This document shows positions 22,330 through 33,641 of a DNA stretch of 64,000 nucleotides, one piece after another. The first letter of the stretch is position 1, and each line of letters begins with the position of its first letter. The position numbers and the translations under genes are program-made. The stretch lies in the NCBI GenBank assembly GCA_003427395.1, contig BFEA01000278.1, positions 1,758,270 through 1,822,269 of the forward strand. Direction: 5' to 3'. Under the pieces are notes generated by a model that had not been told where the DNA came from, searched no databases, and saw nothing but the letters and a program-made list of their open reading frames with translations. Source of the DNA: Chara braunii (lineage: Eukaryota > Streptophyta > Charophyceae > Charales > Characeae).

Positions 22330-23710
22330 TTTTGTACTTTTGTTTTGATGAAATTTTCGAGGTTCTGAGCCGTCATCAACTTTATTGAGGTCCTCTGGCC
22401 CCCATCCCAGCTTCACATTCCTGAGTCCCAGGTTTAGACAGTTGACACTAGTTAGCAGTGTGCATATAGATACAAACCTTTGAGAAAATAGGGAAAAAGG
22501 CATAGAAAACGAGAAAGGTACACATGCCATAAAACAGATTGCGTTTGTCTATTACACAGTTTGCTGCAACTGTATATTTTTTAAATTAATTATTAATATT
22601 TTTCACAAAAAAATAATTACTTACTGGCATGAATAGTTGTTGATTGTGCTGGTCCTTGAGTTGCAGCAGTCCCACTGCTGGAGAAGTACACGTTGATGCC
22701 CTCGGCAGCCTTATTGAGGCCGTCTGGTCCTCGGGCCGCAACCTCAGATTCTTGACCCCCAGACCGAGACAATTGGCATTAGTTAGAGGTGTTCACTTAT
22801 ATACCAAATTTTTAAAAAAAAGAAAAAAAACCATACACATGCCAAAAGAGTGATTGCGTGTGTTCGTTCCATGGTCTGCTGCAACTGTTTTTTATTATTA
22901 ATTTGTTTTTTCACTTTTAAGGATTAAACAATTTTAATTCTTTTTTTTTTTTTGCCTCACAACCTAGTGGCAGGAATAGTTGTTCATTTTTCTGGTTCTT
23001 GAGTTGGAGCACCAACTGGAAACCGGGTCCAGCGTCCCTTTGATACATCTTGTGGCTCAGAGGTTTTGATCATTGTTTCCTAGGGCTGCAGTTGTTTATC
23101 TTGTTGATCTGGGGCCAAAGAGACCCTGATCAAAAGGGCAAGGGTATCAGGGTGGGCCACCGTTCACAGTTTTTATGCCAGGATGGCAAGAAACAAATGG
23201 CACAGGGCTTAGGCTTTACTAATAGAGTGCAGGGTAATGTGCAGCCCAGGGATGGACAAGGTTACAGGGTAGGAATTGTTTTTTTGCCTCACAACTTACT
23301 GACAGGAATAGTTGTTCATTTTTCTGGTTCTTAAGTTGCAGCAGCTCCACTGCCGAAGGAGCAGTTCTACCTACAAGTGAGAAGCTGGACTTGGTACTGC
23401 TCCTAAGGTTCTTCAACACCTAAAAACGGACTCGTTTATGTTTTCCAATGTCTAAAACCTTTTGTAGTTTTATTTTTGTGAAATTTTCGCAGTTATGACC
23501 CCTCAACAACAGTGAGCAATTGGACTTGGCACTGCTCCTAAAGTGCTTTAATGTCTAAAGACAGACTCGTTTATGATTTCCAATGTCTAACACCTTTTGT
23601 AGTTTTCTTTTCGTGAAATTTGCGCAGTTATGATCCCTCGACAACCTTATTGAGGCTCTCTAGCCCTCTTGCCCCAACCTCAGATTCCTGAGTCCCATCG
23701 CCAAACAGTT
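22330..23710. repeat. Intronic dispersed repeat family C, tandem-like copies
   Basis: At least three diverged copies in one DUF3987-gene intron. Shared words include TTATTGAGG(T/C)C(C/T)TCTGG, ATTCCTGAGTCCCA, CAGGAATAGTTGTTCATTTT and GAGTTGCAGCAG. The first copy (17800-18260) lies two introns upstream. The repeat also carries short duplicated blocks at 23400-23500 and 23520-23620 (CTAAAACCTTTTGTAGTTTT). Confidence 0.6.
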
Positions 23711-24428
23711 GAGGCTCCACTACTTTCTTCAGTGGCCCAGAGCGCAGCTACTCAGCCTGCTCATGGCTAGTCCACCCAGTGACACGAGTAGCACCCTGTA
23801 GATAGTGACTGGAGACTCACTTATTTGTGGCTGGTACTCATGCAGCAGCACTGTTGGAGCGTAGGCTCATGCACGAGGTACCCAGAAGAGCGTGTGCAAT
23901 TGCGCTAGAAGTTGCTGCCTAGAACAGTTGGACACAGTAACCATAGCCAAGCTGCTAGTGCAGTAAGCTAGAGGGGGCAGACGGCAGTCCTTGGGCATGA
24001 CTGTCTAGACTCGAGGTGGAGAGAAGGAGGATGGGCATAAGAGAAAGGATGCATGTAGTGTGTGTGCACTAGAGGTCTGCATAAGGCGCCTCTGTCACGT
24101 ACGTGTGTTGAAGCACATTGATACATTGTTGCATTATAAAATTTGTTAGGAGAGTCATCAGGGAGAAGAAGCATGGGATGCTGGTAGTGAAGAGCAGCGA
24201 GAGACCACAAATATATCATGTGTTTTCAATTCATTTGAAACTCTTCCAGTGACGGATATCTTGGTGCATTATCTGCTTTTGTCACTTATCTGCATGTGAA
24301 ATGTTTCGATCTCAATTTCAGCCAAATTGATCTTCATTGTACTTGGAAAGTCAATGTCTCTAATAAATATGTTTATGTATGTGATATCTAATGTTTACTA
24401 ACTAAATTGAGTTGATGTTCTTCGACAG

Positions 24429-24600
24429 TCTTGGGCGGAACATATGCGCCATACGATATGGAAAAAAAAAACGGAGTGGTTTTTGAAAAGAAGATACCAT
24501 CTCCAGACAAAGCAGATGAAATCACAAAACTTGTGAATACTCTTCATGACGTCTTTCAGTTGTGCTTTGCAGATTGGAACAGAGTTGCAGCAGCAAAAAT
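24429..24600 (+). CDS. DUF3987 gene exon
   Basis: Acceptor TTCGACAG, donor AT|GTAAGT. In phase it reads ILGGTYAPYDMEKKNGVVFE and then DEITKLVNTLHDVFQLCFAD, a helical segment. Open throughout. No named domain. Confidence 0.55.
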
Positions 24601-24804
24601 GTAAGTACCGTATGTTTTTCAACCAAATTAAAAAAATTGTTCCTAACAACTTCTGGACACATGTTCGTGCATATACCCTCTACCAGGTGTTTTTACTTTG
24701 TATCATTGGAGGTTGTAGAATGATTTTTGTTATCAAGGGTCTTCTGGGCGGAATTCATTGGCGGAATTTCGGATGTTTCGGGCTTCATTTGTTTTTTTTT
24801 TTTA

Positions 24805-24889
24805 CTTTTTCTGGGACCTTCATTGACCCTTGCACGGCCGGGCCGCCCTATAAAACAAGGTAACCCAGGCGGCCTTGCTGGAAGCCTAG
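24805..24889. mobile_element. MITE family A, right-end fragment
   Basis: CTTTTTCTGGGACCTTCATT through to GGCCTTGCTGGAAGCCTAG is the right third of the family. The left part is missing, so it is truncated or was captured with a poly-T break. Confidence 0.6.
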
Positions 24890-25075
24890 ATAATTAGTGT
24901 TTTTTTTTTTTTTTAAATCAGTGCTCCAAACCCGGTAGGACCGGGCCCCGTCCCCCAACCAGAACCGGACCAGTCCTACCGGTCGGTCGACTGGGCCGGT
25001 TCCCCCCCAGTTCGCCGTAGTGCATCTGTTTTTTTTTAATTAAAAAAATAGTTTCAATTTTTTTTTTTTTTATTT

Positions 25076-25140
25076 AAGCCCAGGGTGTTGTAGAGCCCAA
25101 GGACTAGACCCACAGTGATCGCTGGCAGCAGGAGCCAGTG
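25076..25140 (-). repeat. Inverse copy of the 2455-2521 repeat
   Basis: CCCAGGGTGTTGTAGAGCCC onwards matches the reverse complement of 2455-2521. Confidence 0.6.
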
Positions 25141-25150
25141 GTTGTCCTGA

Positions 25151-25435
25151 CAGGATAGGCCACCTTCCCTACCCTTCCCCACGTTAATGCTCCAAGTGCA
25201 CCCCCTATCCCTACTATCCTACCTCAGTGTGACCAGCACTCAGGACAGGATAGGCCACCTTCCCTACCCTTCCCCACGTTAATGCTCCAAGTGCACCCCC
25301 TATCCCTACTATCCTACCTCAGTGAGACCAGCACTCAGGACAGGATAGGCCACCTTCCCTACCCTTCCCCACGTTAATGCTCCCAGTGCACCCCCTATCC
25401 TTACTATCCTACCTCACTGTGACCAGCAGTCAGGA
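25151..25435. repeat. 95-bp tandem repeat, three copies
   Basis: Units start CAGGATAGGCCACCTTCCCT at 25151, 25246 and 25341. Each ends in a GACCAGCA(C/G)TCAGGA word and they differ at only a few positions. Recent amplification. Confidence 0.92.
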
Positions 25436-25887
25436 CTATCACCCTACCAGTATCAAGGGCAACTTGGACCAGACAGCAGTGACAAACACCCCCAAACACT
25501 ATCACCCCCAACCCCCTTTTCAAAGTTTTTGGGTGCGAAGTACCGTCCCTACCCTGCCAGTAACACCCCCAGCCCCCTTTTCAAATCTTTTGGGCAGAAG
25601 GTTAACGTTTGCAGAGAGCCAGGTATGTTGTTGTCAATGTCCGCGGTTGGATCCAGCCCGGTCCAACCGGCCGGTTGCAGGCACAGCCATGTTTTAAATT
25701 GCTTTCTTAATGTGAATTTTACCCAGCTTCGCTTATCGAGTGAAAACTCTGCCTCTGTTGTCAGAGTGCTCAACCTTAAGGTTGTCTGATTCTACCATAA
25801 AGCTCAGGTATTACATCTCTGATTTGGTCCTGTGATTTGATTTGCTCCTGTTCTGTTAACTTACCTATCGTCAAGAATAACATAGCT

Positions 25888-25888
<1 letters not shown>

Positions 25889-25928
<40 letters not shown>

Positions 25929-25999
25929 CTCGGGGACTTCCCTGGTGGTCAGGCCCCCGGGAAAACAAGGTGACCTGGGCGGCCCGGCTGGTAGCCTAG
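25889..25999. mobile_element. MITE family A, right-end fragment with long poly-T
   Basis: A ~38-base T run, then GGGGACTTCCCTGG and GGGCGGCCCGGCTGGTAGCCTAG. Only the right end of the family is present. Confidence 0.65.
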
Positions 26000-26166
26000 C
26001 TTTTCTGACGTTTCTTTAACTATGACTTTCTTTAAAACCATGACTTGAGACTCCTCTTTTATTTCTATTACCTGTATTAACATTTGGATTGTATGTGCAT
26101 GTGTGTCTGTGTCTGTGTGTGTGCATGCTCGCGTGTGTGTGTATGTGTTTCTGAACTACTGAACAG

Positions 26167-26997
26167 GCCAGTAAGACAATCTCCAGTATTATTTCGTGAT
26201 TACACAAGTGTAACTTATCCGAATGATGATGACACCGAGCTTGAAAAAGTTTGAAATGCCGAAAATGACAAGCAAGAAATAGTTCAAGAAAATGAGGTTA
26301 ATGAAGAAGGAAACATTGAGGATGTTGAAGGCATCAAAGAAGATGGCATTGGTGATCTCGAAGGCTCTGGAGATGGCAACATCAAGGAAGATACCATTGA
26401 TGATTCTGAAAAAGATGCAGATACTGAGATTTCCCAGCAAGACACATATGCAGAACAAAAGATGCATGAGCAAACAGATACCAGGAATTCGGCATTGTCT
26501 CATCTGATCGAAATGAGTTACATGATGCAGCCGTCAACAATGACCATGAAGACAATGAAGAGGACTGTGAAGATCTTCGATCGCAGAGCCATTTCTCTTC
26601 ATCGAACAACAATCGTATCCTTCATAAGCACCCGAAAGAGATTGCAACTACCAAGAGTGTCCCAAAGATCAGCTCACATGGCAAACGAAGAACTACAGAT
26701 GACAAAAAAAAATTGCGGTTTAGCCAGACTCAGAGTCAACAACGCACTACAGTGTATGAATTGGAAATTGATGACGAGCCAATGAAAGTTGATGGAATGG
26801 CCCGAGCAAGCAACATTCAAAGTGCCCAATCTTCTGGCATGAATAACCATGGTGGTTTAAATGACATCAACAACATGTCAAATGTGGATGTTGCTGAAAG
26901 TGGAGATCAGAAGAGCGCAACTGTGGGACGAGGTAGAAAAAAAAAGCAGCTAGTGATAACCAGGTCTCGTGGAAAGCTGTCCAAAAATGATAGTTGA
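26167..26997 (+). pseudogene. DUF3987 gene last exon, acidic tail
   Basis: Acceptor CTGAACAG joins in phase to read MPVRQSPVLFRDYTSVTYP. A TGA interrupts at 26252, and a long acidic low-complexity segment (repeated glutamate/aspartate with glycine) follows in the same frame to about 26480. The reading then moves to another frame (VNNDHEDNEEDCEDLRSQS onwards) and ends with a basic RGRKKKQLVITRSRGKL tail and a TGA at 26995. The basic tail could be a nuclear localisation signal. Confidence 0.5.
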
Positions 26998-27427
26998 ATC
27001 CAATGAAAATTTAACCATATATGGAAGGATTTTGATTAGATCCCGGAGAATCCTCTCGGCACACGCTGTGATTTCATAATTAGATTCATCGGAAGAATGC
27101 GGAGCGAGGGAGTTGACATATATGTTGTCCACATGTTGATATGTTGGTCGTGTTATAATGAACAATTTCAACAACTATATGCTAAGTTAGACTTCACATG
27201 TTTTGAGTTTCAGATTCACCCCACACTGACATGCTCAAATGTAGGAGGCACGAAATTAGCACAATGAACAGTTTCTCTTCATGTTTCAATTTTTTTTGTC
27301 ACTTTCATTTTTATCATTTTGTCCTCGTCTTTAATTTCATAAACAATTTCGAGCATTTCTCAGTTTATGTGTGTCCTCCTTGTTCGGGGGTTATGTTAAT
27401 CTTTTATATATCATTTCAATTTCATAA

Positions 27428-27431
<4 letters not shown>

Positions 27432-27481
<50 letters not shown>
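27432..27481. repeat. (GA)n microsatellite
   Basis: Pure GA run of ~50 bases between the DUF3987 and KDZ genes. Confidence 0.95.
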
Positions 27482-27482
<1 letters not shown>

Positions 27483-27701
27483 CACATGTTGTATACTGCC
27501 TTGAGGTATGTATGGCCCAATTCACTTCCTTGTCTATATACTTTCTGTAACATTTACATTTTTTTTTTCCTTCTTTTTTTTTTTTTTTTTTGTTTTGGAT
27601 CCCAATCAGCTTTAAACAGTCACTTCCTTCACCGTGCACTTCGGTACTGTAATTCTACTCCCCGGTGCCTCATACACCGCAATTTCCCCGAGGTAGGCGT
27701 C

Positions 27702-27739
27702 CTGTCTCTTATACACATCTAGATGTGTATAAGAGACAG
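27702..27739. other. Nextera/Tn5 mosaic-end junction (assembly artefact)
   Basis: Same 19-bp mosaic end and its reverse complement as at 21276. Library-derived, lies between the DUF3987 and KDZ genes, so their exact distance is uncertain. Confidence 0.95.
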
Positions 27740-28100
27740 GTACTAGACCATGTACGTTTTTTTTTTTTTATGGTCTGGAATTTTCTGTACCTAGGTCCAT
27801 TCGGACATTATGCTATGTCCGGGTACGAGTCCGGCGTAACCATGGACTTTATATTTCATTTTTTTTTTCTTGCAACCAATGTCTTTACTTTTTTGCATGT
27901 CTTTTTGTTTACCTAACTGTCTCTCCTTGAGCTACTGAGTCTTATTTGCTTAGTGCACTGGTATGTCTATGTATACATGTGTCTGTACATGTGTATGTTT
28001 GACTGTGAGTATGAGCCTTCATGTTTATGAATGCTTTTATCACTCCACTTCTTTGTCAGTGAATCAGTCTATCAGTACCTCACTTCATATCTTTCGAAGA

Positions 28101-28102
<2 letters not shown>

Positions 28103-28173
<71 letters not shown>

Positions 28174-28260
28174 CTATCTCTCTATCTATCTATCTATCTA
28201 TCTATATATCTATCTATCTATCTATCTATCTACCTATCTATCTATCTATCTATCTATCTA
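28103..28260. repeat. (CT)n-(TATC)n compound microsatellite
   Basis: A ~52-base CT run passes directly into TATC tetranucleotides. The same compound structure occurs at 36870-36957. Confidence 0.95.
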
Positions 28261-28342
28261 TTTCGCCTCTCTGCCCTCCCCTGTGTCTCTTTCTATCTCT
28301 TGCTTGATCTAAATGCTCGTGGCAGACTCTGCTAAAAGCCTA

Positions 28343-28356
28343 AAACCCTAAACCCT
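28343..28356 (+). other. Plant-type telomeric motif (telo-box like)
   Basis: AAACCCTAAACCCT, two units of the plant telomere repeat. Similar short motifs occur at 18594-18604, 18751-18763 and 36445-36459, all between exons or genes. Too short to be a telomere remnant with certainty. Confidence 0.5.
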
Positions 28357-29153
28357 GGGATACTTGCGTCTCGTCATCTGCTTCCCAAGAATCTATGTGA
28401 CCACCCGATTGTAGATTTTGCAGATTTTGGAATTTTAAACGCATCAGTGATGGGCAACGATTTTCTTGCATAAGAGTTGTGCCAACCTCCAGGCGATCAG
28501 CGGACAAGTTAGTAGAGGTCCATATTGTGCTTTATTTTTAAGAAATTTGAGTTTTGGGTTGTAATGCAGTTGCTGAAATACAACACAAATCCACTAAGAA
28601 ACTTCTGGACGGGGCGGGTGGGAGGGCAGCGTCTTGGGGATTATAGGTTGTACTGCAGTTGGTGGGGGTATAAAGGTCCACCCAGTCATTTTCTTTTTTT
28701 AAATCTTAGTTAAGCGTTGTACATGGCAATCTCTTAAGGGTGAGAAGTATACATAGATGAACGATACTGGGAGTGGTGGTGGGTGTGCTTAAGATTGTAC
28801 ATTAGATAAAGCTACTAAGCTGCATAGTTTACACAAAGATTGTGTGGGATGGTATCAGCACACTGGTATGTGATTCCATCTGAGGTGGTATTCTCGTTTG
28901 CTGTGTTCAGTACTATGTCTGTTTGATCTTTAAATACAATCAGACATGTATTTCTCATCTGAGGTGACAATCTCAAACAAATTCTTTCTTTTGGTCAATA
29001 CTTGTTTTGACAATTGCTGACGAATTATGTTTATTTTTTTCTCCCATATATATTTTTTTTGTCTGTGTTTTTATTTTTTTCCCCTCATGTCTTGCAGGTT
29101 ATTGACTGCAGGTCAGACAACAAGTGTTGTGAACTCTCACAACAATCTGCATA

Positions 29154-29704
29154 ATGGATGATCTTATCAGACCAATGACTCTTCCNGATGTCATCCAAGC
29201 CATTCAGATTCGGAATTCTCTGCCCCGCGAAATGCCTAACTTATATGCACACATCACTCATGTGATGAACTCCCATGACCTTTCATGGAGAGCGAAGAAT
29301 TATGAGCAACACACAATTCGAGCTGTGCTTGAAAAATTGAATTTTCAAAGTTCGAATCTTTTCATGAACCCGGTCCTTGGTGCTGATCATGCCCTTCATC
29401 TTGGACACTGTGAATATGTTCTACTACCAAACATTGAATCGTGCCTTCATTGCAAAGCATCACTTGTATTCAATACGCAACGTCTGTTGCCATTCTTCTA
29501 TCCAATGGAGGGTCTTCCTGACAGGGGTACCATTTATGAAAAAAAATGCAGTTCCTGTTCAATTGCTTATTCGTACACTTATTACACTCTGTCGAATGGC
29601 GAGCGAAGATTTTATGAAACACTGGATGAAGACTCAACATGGGTCCAAGTGAACTCGAAGACCGTTATCAGCATAACACTGCTTCGTCAACATGATGAAC
29701 TATT
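29154..29704 (+). CDS. KDZ transposase exon 1, CxC5-like cysteine cluster
   Basis: ATG at 29154 follows an acceptor (TCTTGCAG, 29098), so the 5' leader is probably spliced. The frame includes one N (29186). Cysteines in IESCLHCKASLVF and YEKKCSSCSIAYSYTYYTL, followed by NGERRFYE, match the zinc-binding CxC5-like cluster linked to KDZ transposases. It ends TT|GTAAGA in phase 2. Confidence 0.7.
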
Positions 29705-29959
29705 GTAAGATTTTGATGCTACTACTCTCAATTTTTTTCTGAAAATATATAAGCTAAGTTTATTCTTTGTCTTGACTCACGATTCTGCTATATAGTTCTC
29801 AAATGGATGGTTTCGTGGTTCCAATGTGCTATCTGCTCTTGGTTTGACTACTTGGACTTTAGCGTGATTTGCAATTTGAATTTTTGTGCTTCGTCCACAT
29901 TCATGTTCCTTGCACATTGTACTTTCTGATGAATGTGTTCTTTGAAATTGACCGGGATC

Positions 29960-30234
29960 CTAGGCTACCAGAGTGGCCGGGGGTCACTTGCCCGGCCGGG
30001 CCAAAATAATTAAAAAAAAAAAAATTAAAAAAATATTTTTTAAGTTTATTTTTTATTTTAAATTTGGTGAAGAATTTCGGTATGACCCTGAGGCAAACGT
30101 TGTTCAGTTTATTTTTGTGCATAACATGGTTCTTTTTTGGATTTTTTTTTTATTTTTATTTTTTTGCTGGGACCTTATGTGGTCCGTGCACGGGCTGGCC
30201 ACCCAGGACCCGGGAGGCCCGGCTGGTAGCCTAG
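29960..30234. mobile_element. MITE family A, full copy with perfect 8-bp TSD
   Basis: CTAGGCTACCAGAGTGGCCG to GGCCCGGCTGGTAGCCTAG, flanked by CCGGGATC at 29952-29959 and 30235-30242. The reference copy for the family at 275 bp. In KDZ intron 1. Confidence 0.9.
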
Positions 30235-30359
30235 CCGGGATCGTAATAAAGTTCTGAAATTCTGAAAGTCTTTTCAAACATGATTTTTAAACTGAATTAT
30301 AATTCATCGAGTTTAAAACGAAATACTTCATGTGTATTGTCTTTGTTCTTGCTATGCAG

Positions 30360-30615
30360 ATATTGACTCAATGCAGGGTTTACAGCAGCAGTCAAAATTC
30401 ACAATGAGAGAGAAGAGCTAACAAGGTTTCTGCGTTTGATTGATCTGCAAGAAAACATTCAACAACACAAGCAAACATAGAGATATTGTTTGAATCGACA
30501 GAGATTTGAGGAGGCATACTTTCGTTGGAGAACATCTTTGTTTTTTCAGAAACACGCACAACATCTTATCCCTCATCTGGACTACGCATTACCATATGAT
30601 GCCATCTTGGCGCAG
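30360..30615 (+). pseudogene. KDZ transposase exon 2 with two in-frame stops
   Basis: Joins exon 1 in phase and reads LY, TGA (30364), LNAGFTAAVKIHNEREELTR, then TAG at 30478, then LNRQRFEEAYFRW and HLIPHLDYALPYDAILAQ. The 'NRQRfEeAyFrw' word is typical of the segment between the CxC clusters. Donor CAG|GTAATT. The stops could derive from CGA and CAG codons. Confidence 0.6.
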
Positions 30616-31249
30616 GTAATTACTGTCGTTCAGTTGTTATTTTGCGTGCACTGTGTAAATTTTTTTTGATGCAAACATTGAGATGGTATATTTGTCATTG
30701 ATTTCGTGAATTTTATTACTATCTAAGCTACCTGGGTCCAGTTGCCCGACTGTGCAGTCGGGCCACTGCAATAGCGACCCTCCAGCATGGGTGTGCCGGC
30801 TAAGCAAAAAAATCATAGCTACGTCGGACCTGGACACGGGACCAGTCTACATGTCCAGCCGGACTTGTATCCGGACTGCTCTGGACCGTCTGGATTGAAA
30901 ATCCCCCTTCTAAAAAAATAAAAAAATTGTAGGCAGCCTGGGTCCCAACCATGGGATTCTGAGAACCTAATATCAGAAGTTATAAGACTGGTTGTACCTT
31001 TGGTTCATAGAGATTTTACTTGTCGCGATAAGGAAGCAACTTCCTAGGGTCATGTTGATGAGACAGTGACTGAACGACTGGTCATTTACTGCTAATACAT
31101 CGCTCTTAGCAAAATATGGTAATTGAGGATTATGATTGCTCTTGTGTGAGGTTTTGCATCAATGGTTTTATTCATTTGATTATTTTCTTGATTGAATTGG
31201 ATTCATCTGATTTCATTGGATTTTGAAGTGACTTGAAAGATGTTTTGAT

Positions 31250-31539
31250 CTAGGCTACCTGCCGGGCCGCCCGGGTCCCGGGTGGCCAGCCCGTGCAAGG
31301 ACCAGGGAAGGTCCCAGCAAAAAAAAAAAAAAAAAAAAAAANNNNNNNNNNNNNNNNNNNNNNNNNNNNNNNNNNNNATGTTATGCAGAAAAATAAACTG
31401 AACAACTTTTGCCTCAGAGTCACATCGAAATTCTTCACCAAAAAAAGAAAAAGAAAAAAAAAAACAATTTTTTAATTTTATTTTTTTATAATTTCTGGCC
31501 CGGCCGGGCAAGTGACCCCGAGCCACTCTGGTAGCCTAG
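31250..31539. mobile_element. MITE family A, copy interrupted by an N gap
   Basis: CTAGGCTACCTGCCGGGCCG to CCACTCTGGTAGCCTAG, in the opposite orientation to 29960. Flanks GTTTTGAT and GTTTTTAT differ at one base. A 36-base N run (31342-31377) sits after its poly-A stretch. Confidence 0.85.
31342..31377. other. Assembly gap, 36 N
   Basis: Run of undetermined bases inside a MITE copy, next to a homopolymer A stretch. Confidence 0.99.
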
Positions 31540-31592
31540 GTTTTTATATTATTTGCTTCAATTTAATATTCGTCATTGTTCTTTGAATGCAG

Positions 31593-32000
31593 GTGCAAGA
31601 TCCATTGTGGTATCATCTGCTGGAAGAAGCACTCAATCATCTGAAGACTTGTAAGAATGAACTGTGTGGAAGGTTTTGTCAAGTCGACGGCCACTTCAAA
31701 GTGTGCAGATCAAGATGTGCTAATAATGATGTCGATCTCTATCAGATAGCTCTTGGCGCAATTGTCAAAGGTTGTCTTGAAACACCGATGCAACAACAAA
31801 GATGGTGTAAAAAGTATCTCCCAGAGTCTGTAAGTGAAGATGACTTGGAGGAGGACAGCGAAGAATCANGTGATGACCAAGAAGAAATCCAAGTTACCAT
31901 GTCAGATATCAAAGAGCCTATTGCATGCCGCACGCGTTTTCAAAAATGGACACGCATGAGCAATGCAGACTACATCATTGAATCTCGACTGTTCAATGAG
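31593..32000 (+). CDS. KDZ transposase exon 3, second cysteine cluster and start of chromodomain
   Basis: Acceptor GAATGCAG, donor GAG|GTCAGT, both phase 0. It encodes CKNELCGRFCQVDGHFKVC, RSRCANND, GAIVKGCLETP and QRWCKKYL, then an acidic linker, then NADYIIESRLFNE, the first strand of a chromodomain. One N at 31869. Extending the frame beyond 32000 runs into a MITE (32022), so the frame's longer open version is an artefact. Confidence 0.7.
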
Positions 32001-32021
32001 GTCAGTGTATCAATTAATAAT

Positions 32022-32272
32022 CTAGGCTACCAGTTGGGCCACCCGGGACCCGTGCAAGGATCAGGGAAGGTCCCAACAATTTTTTTTTTTCCAAAAAATC
32101 TGCAAAAGGCATGCATAAAAATAAACTAAACAACTTTTGCCTTACGGTCACATCGAAATTCGTTACCAAATTTGAAATAAAAAATAAAATTGAAGATTTT
32201 TTTTAAATGAAAATTTCTAAAAATGTTTTGGCCCGGCCGGGCAAGTGACCCCGCGCCACTCTGGTAGCCTAG
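32022..32272. mobile_element. MITE family A, full copy
   Basis: CTAGGCTACCAGTTGGGCC to CGCCACTCTGGTAGCCTAG. Flanks TTAATAAT (32014-32021) and TTAACAAT (32273-32280) differ at one base. It begins 21 bases after the exon 3 donor, so its insertion nearly reached the splice site. Confidence 0.87.
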
Positions 32273-32299
32273 TTAACAATGTGATAGAAAATATATTCT

Positions 32300-33630
32300 T
32301 GGTGTGTCTGAGAACCTTTCTCATGAAGTGAAGAAAATACAACAAATTTTGAATGTTTTTTTTCATACCTACCGACCGAACATCCAGAGCCCCATCAAGA
32401 CAGTCTGGACGCGGTAGTCTGTGCTGGGTGTCCGGTTTGGGGGATCTGGTTTGCCCCCCCTACGAAGGATTTTTAAAAATTTGTTGGCGGGGCCCAGCTG
32501 TAGGTTGGGCCCCTAGGCGGCCTTTTAAAATATGACGCGGTTTTTTGAAGCGAGTTTCAGCCTCGCAGACACTGCCAGACACGAAGAGGGAAAATTTCCC
32601 CTCGTGCTAGCACAAACGGAACAATTTCGAACGAGGGCTTCAACTTGCCCCCGCCGCCCGCCTGCTCCAAGCCGCTCTGCCTCCTCTAAGTTGCTGCCCG
32701 TCGAAGTTGCTGTTACGTGTGTTCTTGGAGCTGCTGCCAACGTTGGAGCAGCTGTCGTCGTGCGCATGCTCCCTCCCTCCCTTCTTCACTAGGTACGTCC
32801 CCTGTGCCACCTTCTCCCTCGTCTTCCCACACAGCGTCCTTCTCTTCCCGAAGACCACCTCCGCCCTCACCTCTTCTGGTGCCCTCTCGTAGCCCGGCTA
32901 TGGCTGCCAGCACCCTGCGCCCTGCGCCCTAGCTGCACCCTACCGCTTAGTGCCAGCCAGACTTCTCTCTGAGCCCTTCCTCTGCCTCAGCACGTGCGCT
33001 AGCGCAGCAGCGTGCCGACATTGCGCGCAATGGCCAAGATGCCCGCCCACTCGCCCGCTCTGCCTATATGCCATGTTGCTCATGGGTGGCCTCGTTCGAG
33101 CCTGTGCCTGACCCCCACTATCTGCGCCCAGGCCCATTGCAGATAAGGGCCCAGGTAGTACAATTGCGCCCCTTCTGTCAGGGCTGTCGTCCAGATTGAG
33201 ATAGTGGACCGGTTTCCTGTTGGCATTTTTGGCCTCTACGTCCAGTATGCATTGTCGGCCTCTCGTTTGTCTGCCTAGGGCCTAACCAACTCAGGGGCCC
33301 TGGGCCTTCAGCATCCGCAGGTATCTGGCACTCGGTGCACTCCAACCAACTGGCGTGCTACAACTGTCTGGTAGCCACTTCGTGAAATTCAGAATGAAAG
33401 GTCTTACCTGAATTTCTAGGCCCGCCTTCACTTACGGCGGGCACGAGGCTTACTGGGGGCCTTGGCCCATAACATATGCATGTCAACAAGACCCCTCTGA
33501 GGGCTCATTCCTCACAAATGATAATTCTTTGGATTTTCTGTGTATGCTCAATACATCTAGTTTTTACTAAGTTCGATGAAAAGAAGTACAAATACCCCAA
33601 TAACACATGACATTGTTCTTTTGTTTATTG
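32300..33630. other. KDZ intron sequence, repeats of unknown class
   Basis: GC-rich, pyrimidine-rich stretch between exons 3 and 4. Overlapping open frames at 32532-33137 on both strands are low in complexity and resemble nothing known. Probably an inserted element, but no ends were found. Confidence 0.35.
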
Positions 33631-33641
33631 CTTGATTCCAG

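Larger units (their letters stand above)
8303..26997 (+). pseudogene. Multi-exon DUF3987-family gene, decayed
   Basis: Seven exons were read by eye: 8303-8767, 17033-17504, 19481-19649, 20187-20509, 22043-22217, 24429-24600 and 26167-26997. From exon 17033 onward every junction agrees in codon phase and has GT..AG borders. The order of motifs follows DUF3987: a conserved N-terminal region with a P-loop-like SGMSKSPA, a central FEDEL segment, GYIQPERF, NRFQIFIPE, then the helical C-terminus. DUF3987 proteins are P-loop ATPase/primase-helicase-like, usually carried by mobile elements or phages; the role in eukaryotes is unknown. Breaks: in-frame TAG at 19550 and 20192, TGA at 26252, and a frameshift near 26480. 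The first exon ends in phase 0 but 17033 needs two preceding bases, so a small exon is missing from the 8.3-kb gap. Introns are full of repeats. The KDZ transposase gene follows on the same strand 2.2 kb downstream. Confidence 0.65.

Noticed and set aside
28343-28356. Telomere or interstitial telomeric array
   Set aside because: Only two repeat units; used only as weak evidence for a plant-lineage genome.
31293-31526. Frames of 60-107 aa over the N gap
   Set aside because: They are translations of a MITE copy and of undetermined bases.
32532-33137. Frames of 60-86 aa on both strands
   Set aside because: Intronic low-complexity GC-rich sequence without motifs.
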